Assembly (NCBI GenBank): GCA_030447045.1
Contig: JAUJMB010000112.1
Span: 1-5,460 of the forward strand
Source of the DNA: Rubrobacteraceae bacterium
Lineage (GTDB): Bacteria > Actinomycetota > Rubrobacteria > Rubrobacterales > Rubrobacteraceae
Direction of reading: 5' to 3'
DNA: 5,460 nucleotides
Shown here one piece after another: positions 1 through 3,752 of the stretch. The notes under the pieces were generated by a model, which saw only the letters and a list, made by a program, of their open reading frames with translations, ran no database searches and had not been told where the DNA came from. The position numbers were made by a program, and so were the translations under genes. Position 1 is the first letter of the stretch, and every line of letters starts with the position of its first letter.

Positions 1-776
1 GGCGCAACGGCGACGCCATCAGGGACGGCCTCTCGGAGGCTGCCATCCCCTTCGACCTCGTGGAGATAGAGGGGCACTCCCGGACCTCGACGGCCATCGT
101 CGACCCCATGAGCGGCTCCCAGACGGAGATCAACGAGTACGGCCCGGACGTGAGCCCGGCCGAGGCTCAGGAGTTCTCCCGCCGCCTGGAGCACCTGATG
201 GAGTACGCCACCGCGGTCGTCTTTGCCGGCAGCGTTCCCCCGAACATGGAGGAGAGCTTTCTCGTCGGCCTCGTCCGCCGCGCCCGCGAGCGCGGCCTGT
301 TTACGGTCGTGGACTCCCCGCCCTCGGCCCTGCGGGCGGCGCTCAAGGCCGACCCCTCGCTCGTCAGCCCGAACCAGCACGAGGCCGAGAGCGTGGCCGG
401 CTTCGACTTTATAGAGGGGGACGACTTCCCCCTGGGCCTCTCCCGGCTCGTCGAGCTCGGGGCCGCCGACGCGTGCATCACCTCCCCCGAGGGCCACTCC
501 TACCTGACCACCGAGGGCGGCATCGTCTCGGCCCTCGCCCCGAAGATAGAGTCCGTCTCGACCATCGGCAGCGGCGACGCCTACCTCGCCGGCCTCCTCG
601 CCGGCCTCCTGCACCGGGGCCTCGCCCCCTCGGACGCCATCCGCCTCGCCGCCGGCTGCGCCGCCGCCAACGCCGAGACTTTGGGCGCCGGCGTCTTCGA
701 GGCCCGCCGGGCCGAAGAGCTCGCCGAGTCCGTGCAGGTGGACCTCTTGGACCACACCTTGCAGGAGAGCTACTAG
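1..776 (+). CDS. PfkB-family sugar(-phosphate) kinase, 1-phosphofructokinase/LacC-like (5' end outside window)
   Basis: The reading frame is open from base 3 and ends at TAG 774-776, giving 257 residues. The family is usually about 310 long, so roughly 50-60 N-terminal residues lie upstream of the window. The GTG at 60 is internal, because conserved sequence (NGDAIRDGL, IPFDLVEIEG) precedes it. Visible PfkB features are a GSVPPN segment near 217-252 (the GSLPPG-type motif), an SPN..E segment near 367-387 (usually KPN..E; the Lys is replaced by Ser), and the C-terminal signature IGSGDAYLAG at 564-593. The Asp at 576-578 is the expected catalytic base. Family knowledge: these soluble enzymes transfer the ATP gamma-phosphate to a sugar or sugar phosphate such as fructose-1-phosphate or tagatose-6-phosphate. 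The substrate cannot be decided here. No phosphotransferase-system gene is visible beside it. The stop codon abuts the repeat element that follows. Confidence 0.88.
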   Translation, partial: RNGDAIRDGLSEAAIPFDLVEIEGHSRTSTAIVDPMSGSQTEINEYGPDVSPAEAQEFSRRLEHLMEYATAVVFAGSVPPNMEESFLVGLVRRARERGLFTVVDSPPSALRAALKADPSLVSPNQHEAESVAGFDFIEGDDFPLGLSRLVELGAADACITSPEGHSYLTTEGGIVSALAPKIESVSTIGSGDAYLAGLLAGLLHRGLAPSDAIRLAAGCAAANAETLGAGVFEARRAEELAESVQVDLLDHTLQESY

Positions 777-930
777 CTATCAGCGGTCAGCCGTCAGCTT
801 CCCCTACTGCAGAGAATGGTTCTGTTAGCCGGAGATGCGGTGTTTTGTCTGCGTATCCGTGGCGCGTATTCACCGTGGAGTGGCGCATTTCGCTGCCCTT
901 GCTGACCGCTGACACCTGACCGCTGACGGC
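777..930. repeat. Repeat element copy 1 with inverted ends (MITE- or REP-like)
   Basis: This non-coding block fills most of the gap between the kinase and thioredoxin genes. The left end, TCAGCGGTCAGC at 780-791, is a perfect 12-base inverted repeat of GCTGACCGCTGA at 901-912, about 110 bases apart. The right end also holds a direct repeat, CTGACCGCTGAC at 902-913 and again at 916-927. A second copy lies at about 3610-3752 in this window. It begins one base after the kinase stop codon TAG. No transposase is encoded, so it would be a non-autonomous or purely structural repeat. The function is unknown. Confidence 0.6.
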
Positions 931-950
931 GCTTATCATCGTGCTAGAAT
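924..950 (+). promoter_or_regulatory. Predicted promoter of the thioredoxin gene
   Basis: An extended -10 element, TGC followed by TAGAAT, occupies 942-950. CTGACG at 924-929 could serve as a -35 (4 of 6 matches, 15-base spacer, short). It lies at the right end of repeat copy 1. An extended -10 may need only a weak -35. Transcription would begin near 957 and give a leader of about 38 bases. Confidence 0.5.
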
Positions 951-980
951 GGCCGGGTCGAGAAGCACTTTACGCGAGAC

Positions 981-986
981 GGAGGT
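981..986 (+). promoter_or_regulatory. Ribosome binding site deciding the thioredoxin start
   Basis: GGAGGT lies 8 bases before ATG 995. This selects 995 over the in-frame GTG at 941, which would overlap the predicted promoter and add 18 residues not typical of thioredoxin. Confidence 0.85.
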
Positions 987-994
987 ACGGGTTC

Positions 995-1306
995 ATGGCG
1001 GTTGCCGAGGTAACGGACGCCTCTTTCGAGAGCGACGTTCTGCGGTCTGATAGGCCGGTCATAGTAGATTTCTGGGCGCCGTGGTGCGGGCCGTGCAAGA
1101 GGATCTCGCCGATCCTCGAAGAGATGAGCGAGGAGCGCGAGGACGTCCAGTTCGTGAAGCTGAACGTGGACGACAACCCGCAGACGGCCATGAGCTACAG
1201 CATCTCCAGCATCCCGACCATCGCCCGCTTCGAGGGCGGCGAGGTCAAGGAGCAGGCGGTGGGCGCCCTGCCGAAGCCCCAGCTCTCGGCGCGGCTCGGC
1301 CTGTAG
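995..1306 (+). CDS. trxA: Thioredoxin
   Basis: This is a complete 103-residue thioredoxin, the normal length for the family. It is a cytoplasmic dithiol-disulfide oxidoreductase that reduces protein disulfides and is itself recycled by thioredoxin reductase; no reductase gene is visible here. The active site WCGPCK is at residues 30-35 (Cys31 and Cys34), preceded by VDFWAP with the buried Asp25. The cis-proline loop SIPT has Pro74, followed by the FEGGE turn at 79-83. There is no signal peptide, so it is not an exported thioredoxin. The ATG at 995 is chosen because of the GGAGGT eight bases upstream and because the protein then starts at the usual point of the fold. It appears to have its own promoter (-10 at 945-950) and a strong hairpin right after the stop, so it is probably monocistronic. 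A CwlM-like gene follows two genes downstream. In mycobacteria the corresponding pair is trxC-cwlM. Confidence 0.96.
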   Translation: MAVAEVTDASFESDVLRSDRPVIVDFWAPWCGPCKRISPILEEMSEEREDVQFVKLNVDDNPQTAMSYSISSIPTIARFEGGEVKEQAVGALPKPQLSARLGL

Positions 1307-1313
1307 GGGAGAC

Positions 1314-1349
1314 CCTTGGGCCCCCGATTGTAAGGAGGGGGCCCCAAGG
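1314..1349 (+). terminator. Strong hairpin after thioredoxin, probable terminator
   Basis: CCTTGGGCCCCC (1314-1325) pairs with GGGGGCCCCAAGG (1337-1349) with one bulged G; the loop has 11 bases. It begins 7 bases after the stop codon. No true T tract follows (TTAGAATTCT), so termination may be partial or of the T-poor type. The promoter predicted for groES overlaps it. Confidence 0.65.
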
Positions 1350-1356
1350 TTAGAAT
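1328..1356 (+). promoter_or_regulatory. Predicted promoter of groES, overlapping the hairpin
   Basis: TTGTAA at 1328-1333 (4 of 6 matches to TTGACA) and TAGAAT at 1351-1356 (5 of 6 matches to TATAAT) are spaced by exactly 17 bases. The -35 lies in the loop of the preceding hairpin and the spacer is its right arm. Transcription would start near 1363, leaving a leader of about 77 bases. Confidence 0.5.
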
Positions 1357-1425
1357 TCTGGCCGGAGAGGCCCGGGGGCGCCGGTGATATAGCCGGTCGC
1401 CTCTCGGACGTGGTTCACAGAGAGC

Positions 1426-1433
1426 GAGGAGGT
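1426..1433 (+). promoter_or_regulatory. Ribosome binding site deciding the groES start
   Basis: GAGGAGGT ends 6 bases before ATG 1440. This selects ATG 1440 ([12 protein letters not shown], the normal GroES beginning) over the in-frame GTG at 1410. Confidence 0.88.
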
Positions 1434-1439
1434 ACGCGT

Positions 1440-1709
1440 ATGAAGTTCAAGCCTTTGGGTGAGCGGGCGCTGGTCCGCGTCGTCGAGCGCGAGGAGACGA
1501 CGGCTTCGGGCATCGTCCTGCCGGACACGGCCAAGGAGAAGCCGCAGACGGCCGAGGTGGTGGCGGTCGGGCAGTTCGAGGACGGGATCCAGGTGAGCGA
1601 GGGCGACGTCATCGTGTTCGCCAAGTACTCGGGCACCGAGATCAACCTCGAGGGCGACGACTACATGATCCTCGACGCCGACGACATCCTCGGCATCGTC
1701 GAGAACTAG
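1440..1709 (+). CDS. groES: Co-chaperonin GroES (10 kDa chaperonin), short form
   Basis: This is a complete 89-residue protein. GroES forms the heptameric lid on GroEL and closes the folding chamber in the cytoplasm. Residues 1-14 ([11 protein letters not shown]) form the first core strand. Residues 16-36 are the mobile loop, including [17 protein letters not shown], with the GroEL-contacting IVL at 25-27. FAKYSGTEI (60-68) and the ending DILGIVEN are standard for the family. The stretch between VAVG (41-44) and EGD (54-56) is about seven residues shorter than in E. coli GroES as I recall it. This is where the roof beta-hairpin sits. No groEL follows; a CwlM-like gene is next, so groEL must be elsewhere. 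I found no CIRCE (TTAGCACTC/GAGTGCTAA) or HAIR (CTTGAGT/ACTCAAG) operator upstream, so heat regulation is not evident. Hairpins on both sides suggest a single-gene transcript. Confidence 0.95.
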   Translation: MKFKPLGERALVRVVEREETTASGIVLPDTAKEKPQTAEVVAVGQFEDGIQVSEGDVIVFAKYSGTEINLEGDDYMILDADDILGIVEN

Positions 1710-1734
1710 CCAGCCAGAGGGCCATAGGTCTCAT

Positions 1735-1769
1735 GGGGCGCCGGGTTCCGAGAGGACGCCCGGCGCCCC
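1735..1769 (+). terminator. Strong hairpin after groES, probable terminator
   Basis: GGGGCGCCGGG (1735-1745) pairs perfectly with CCCGGCGCCCC (1759-1769): 11 GC base pairs with a 13-base loop. It is followed by GGCTTTA, only a short T run. It starts 25 bases after the groES stop. Confidence 0.7.
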
Positions 1770-1853
1770 GGCTTTAGCCGCTTCTCCGGGACGAAAGGTA
1801 GAACGGTCCAGCACGCGCTGACGCTGCGGAGGGGAGATAGGGGACGGGAGGTC

Positions 1854-2888
1854 GTGGACCTCCAGACCCGTCTCCAGGCTTTGGGCTTCCCTCTGGGCAA
1901 CCGCGGCATCGACGGCGTCTTCCGCGAGAGGACCGAGCTGGCCGTCAAGGACTTCCAGCGCTCTTTGGGCCTGCTGGCGGACGGGCTGGTCGGTCCGATC
2001 ACCTGGCGCGAGGTCGTCGAGGCCGGCTACCGGCCCGGCGGGCGCCTCCTCTACCTGCGCCAGCCCCCGTTCCGCGGCACGGACGTAGCCGAGCTCCAGC
2101 GCATGCTCAACGACCTCGGCTTCGACCCCGGCTCCGTCAACGGCCTCTTCGACTCCCGCGCCGCCCGCGCCGTGCGCGACTTCCAGAAGAACGCGGGCCT
2201 CCAGGACGACGGGGTCGTCGACGACGCCGTCTTCAAGACCCTGAACACCTACGCCGCCCAGAGCCTCGGCACCCACCAGTTCCCGGACAAGAGCGGCGGC
2301 TACTTCCCCGAGGACCTCTTCTCCGGCACCATCGTGGTCGACGCCGCCCACGGCGGCAGGGACAGGGGGCACGTTGCGAAGGGGGACCTCTCCGAGGCCG
2401 ACCTCAACCTCGCCGTGGCGCACGAGCTCGCCCAGATCCTGCCGGCCAGGGAGATCCTGCTCACCAGGAGCGAGGACGAGGAAGTCTCCGCGGCGGATAG
2501 GGCTTTTCTCGCCAACTCCTCGGGGGCGAAGATGATCGTATCCGTCCACCACGCCGCCCACCACACCCCCTCCGCCTGCGGCACCGCCTCCTTCTATTTC
2601 GAGCGTCTCGGCTACCGCTCCCACCGCGGCCAGATGGCCGCCACCTACGTCCAGCGCGGCGTCAGCCGGACGCTGGAGACCTGCGACATCGGCGAGTTCG
2701 GCCGCTCCTACGAGATCCTGCGCGAGACGAACATCCCCGCCGTGGTCCTCGAGCCCCTCCACCTCACCAACCCCAAAGAGCTCGACCTCGCAACCGACCC
2801 CTACTACCCCGCCGCCGTCGCCGAGGCCATAGCAAGTTCCCTGGAACTGTACGCGGGCAGGGACAAGGCGTTTATAACCGTCGGCTAG
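1854..2888 (+). CDS. cwlM: CwlM-like protein: two peptidoglycan-binding domains plus N-acetylmuramoyl-L-alanine amidase (amidase_3) domain
   Basis: From GTG 1854 the protein has 344 residues. Residues 1-56 are most of a first PG-binding_1 domain (LQTRLQALGF, AVKDFQRSLGL, DGLVGPITW). Residues 70-130 are a second (DVAELQRMLNDLGF, AVRDFQKNAGL). Residues 158-332 are amidase_3. Expected zinc ligands are His166 (VDAAHGG), Glu181 (SEADLNL) and His232 (SVHHAA), with catalytic Glu300 (AVVLEPLHLTNP). Family knowledge: these enzymes cut the amide between muramic acid and L-Ala. The order of domains, the absence of a signal peptide, and the nearby thioredoxin gene match mycobacterial CwlM, a cytoplasmic regulator of peptidoglycan precursor synthesis. 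The true start is probably earlier: the frame is open from 1728 and encodes LTLRRGDRGREVVDLQ across 1818-1865, the usual beginning of the first domain. Upstream of 1854 only CTG (1818, 1824) resembles a start. An SD-like GAAAGGT at 1793-1799 precedes GTC at 1806. Family assignment is firm, CwlM orthology likely, start uncertain. Confidence 0.87.
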   Translation: MDLQTRLQALGFPLGNRGIDGVFRERTELAVKDFQRSLGLLADGLVGPITWREVVEAGYRPGGRLLYLRQPPFRGTDVAELQRMLNDLGFDPGSVNGLFDSRAARAVRDFQKNAGLQDDGVVDDAVFKTLNTYAAQSLGTHQFPDKSGGYFPEDLFSGTIVVDAAHGGRDRGHVAKGDLSEADLNLAVAHELAQILPAREILLTRSEDEEVSAADRAFLANSSGAKMIVSVHHAAHHTPSACGTASFYFERLGYRSHRGQMAATYVQRGVSRTLETCDIGEFGRSYEILRETNIPAVVLEPLHLTNPKELDLATDPYYPAAVAEAIASSLELYAGRDKAFITVG

Positions 2889-2904
2889 TCCGCGTCTCGT
2901 CTTC

Positions 2905-2925
2905 GCGGTTCGAACCTGCAACCGC
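2905..2925 (+). terminator. Weak hairpin after the CwlM-like gene
   Basis: GCGGTT (2905-2910) pairs with AACCGC (2920-2925) around a 9-base loop, 17 bases after the stop codon, with no T tract. It may be a weak terminator. The rest of the gap to the next gene (2926-3040) holds only a lone -10-like TATGCT at 2996-3001 without a convincing -35. Confidence 0.3.
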
Positions 2926-3073
2926 CCCTCTCACGGATGCCGGGAGACCCCGAGATCTAGTCCATTTGGTCCATCCGACTGTTATTTGACCTTGCTATGC
3001 TGCCGCCGAGCGAGGCGAGCCCCTACTTTCCTAGAGGGAGGTAAGAGAGAGGAGACGGGCGGTACTTCTGGTT

Positions 3074-3427
3074 GTGGTAGCGGCGGCGGTGCCGGCCCTG
3101 GCGGGTGGGATGGTGCTGGCGGAGAGCAAGACCTGCGCGACCCTCGATTGCGTGGGCACCCGGGAGGCCGACACGATGACCGGTAGGGATAATGCCTCGG
3201 ACCGGATAGCCGGCATGGAGGGCGACGACCAGATAGACGGCGGAGGGGGCAGCGACACCCTGTACGGCGACGAGGGCAACGACACCATCCACGTGAACGA
3301 GTTCAATGGAGCCGCCGTAGGCGACACGGTCAACTGCGGACCGGGCACGAAGGACAGGGTCTTCTTCGATAAGGGCGCCGACACCATCCACAAGAGCTGC
3401 GAGATCAGGAAGCCGGCCCAGCAGTAG
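3074..3427 (+). CDS. Small secreted RTX-like calcium-binding protein (start uncertain)
   Basis: From GTG 3074 the product has 117 residues, but the frame is open back to 3035. That extension encodes RERRRAVLLVVVAAAVPALA across 3044-3103: a basic n-region followed by a hydrophobic core and AxA sites, i.e. a signal peptide that the GTG start would cut in half. Purine-rich SD-like sequences lie at 3034-3042 and 3048-3054. The in-frame codons after them include no ATG, GTG or TTG before 3074; only CTG 3068 is possible. The mature part carries degenerate hemolysin-type repeats (DRIAGMEGDDQIDGGGGSDT, LYGDEGNDTIHV; residues 43-74), which in RTX proteins bind calcium as a beta-roll. Four cysteines follow from residue 21 (CATLDC, VNCGPG, KSCE), suggesting two disulfides outside the cytoplasm. 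The role is unknown. It is much smaller than RTX toxins and no type I secretion genes are visible, so Sec export is more likely. Confidence 0.75.
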   Translation: MVAAAVPALAGGMVLAESKTCATLDCVGTREADTMTGRDNASDRIAGMEGDDQIDGGGGSDTLYGDEGNDTIHVNEFNGAAVGDTVNCGPGTKDRVFFDKGADTIHKSCEIRKPAQQ

Positions 3428-3458
3428 CACCGTCGGCACCGGCTCGCGTCGAAGTGGT

Positions 3459-3500
3459 GGTGGCTAAGTGGCCGCCCAGGTTTCGGACCTGACAGCCACC
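3459..3500 (+). other. Nested inverted repeat upstream of the tRNA gene
   Basis: GGTGGCT (3459-3465) is complementary to AGCCACC (3494-3500). Inside, CAGGT (3477-3481) and ACCTG (3487-3491) form a second hairpin with loop TTCGG. It could be the transcript end of the preceding gene, although there is no T tract, or a DNA-level site overlapping the tRNA -35. Confidence 0.4.
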
Positions 3501-3516
3501 GAAGGGCTGCTATAAT
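3489..3516 (+). promoter_or_regulatory. Promoter of the tRNA-Pro gene
   Basis: CTGACA at 3489-3494 (5 of 6 matches to TTGACA), a 16-base spacer, and a perfect TATAAT at 3511-3516 preceded by TGC (extended -10). Transcription would begin about 6 bases before the mature tRNA. This is the best promoter match in the window, as expected for a stable RNA gene. Confidence 0.85.
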
Positions 3517-3528
3517 CCGTCACTCAGT

Positions 3529-3602
3529 CGGGACGTAGCGCAGCCTGGTAGCGCGCCTCGTTCGGGACGAGGAGGTCGGAGGTTCGAATCCTCTCGTCCC
3601 GA
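3529..3602 (+). tRNA. tRNA-Pro (anticodon CGG)
   Basis: A 74-base cloverleaf. The acceptor stem CGGGACG (3529-3535) pairs with CGTCCCG (3595-3601), with discriminator A at 3602. The D arm is GCGC-AGCCTGGTA-GCGC. The anticodon stem CCTCG/CGAGG encloses loop TTCGGGA, with CGG at 3563-3565, which reads CCG codons. The T arm is GGAGG-TTCGAAT-CCTCT. CCA is not encoded (ACTT follows), so it must be added enzymatically. A T5 run at 3604-3608 directly after the gene probably helps termination. Confidence 0.97.
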
Positions 3603-3609
3603 CTTTTTG

Positions 3610-3752
3610 AGCGGTCGGTTCCTGGCCGTCGGCTTTCAGCTTCTCTCTGGTCCACAGGTCATCCCCGCGAACATGCGACCTCCAATTCGCGGCAACACCT
3701 ACACCGCGTGGTTCCGCCTACGACGTTCTGGCTGACCGCTGATACCTGAGAG
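3610..3752. repeat. Repeat element copy 2 (inverted relative to copy 1)
   Basis: GCTGACCGCTGATACCTGA at 3731-3749 matches 901-919 at 18 of 19 bases. Read on the minus strand, 3744-3730 is identical over 15 bases to 778-792. The far end is more degenerate: AGCGGTC at 3610-3616 pairs with GACCGCT at 3734-3740. At about 143 bases it is close in size to copy 1. It begins directly after the ABC-F stop codon and fills the gap to the tRNA gene. Apart from the ends, the interiors are only patchily alike. Confidence 0.55.

Noticed and set aside
60..62. GTG as the start of the kinase gene
   Set aside because: Conserved PfkB sequence continues upstream to base 3 and the resulting protein would lack the N-terminal substrate region. 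The gene is simply cut by the window edge.
1350..1439. CIRCE or HAIR heat-shock operator upstream of groES
   Set aside because: Neither TTAGCACTC/GAGTGCTAA nor CTTGAGT/ACTCAAG half-sites are present.
1731..2921. A 396-codon open frame on the minus strand
   Set aside because: It is antisense to the CwlM-like gene, is rich in Val, Gly and Ala repeats typical of reversed GC-rich codons, and matches no family I recognise. The plus frame has clear domain motifs.
2889..2925. tRNA-like fragment with GGTTCGAACC (possible att site remnant)
   Set aside because: The TTCGAAC loop is reminiscent of a T arm, but the flanking bases do not form a five-pair T stem and no acceptor or anticodon stems fit. The 10-base palindrome explains the resemblance.
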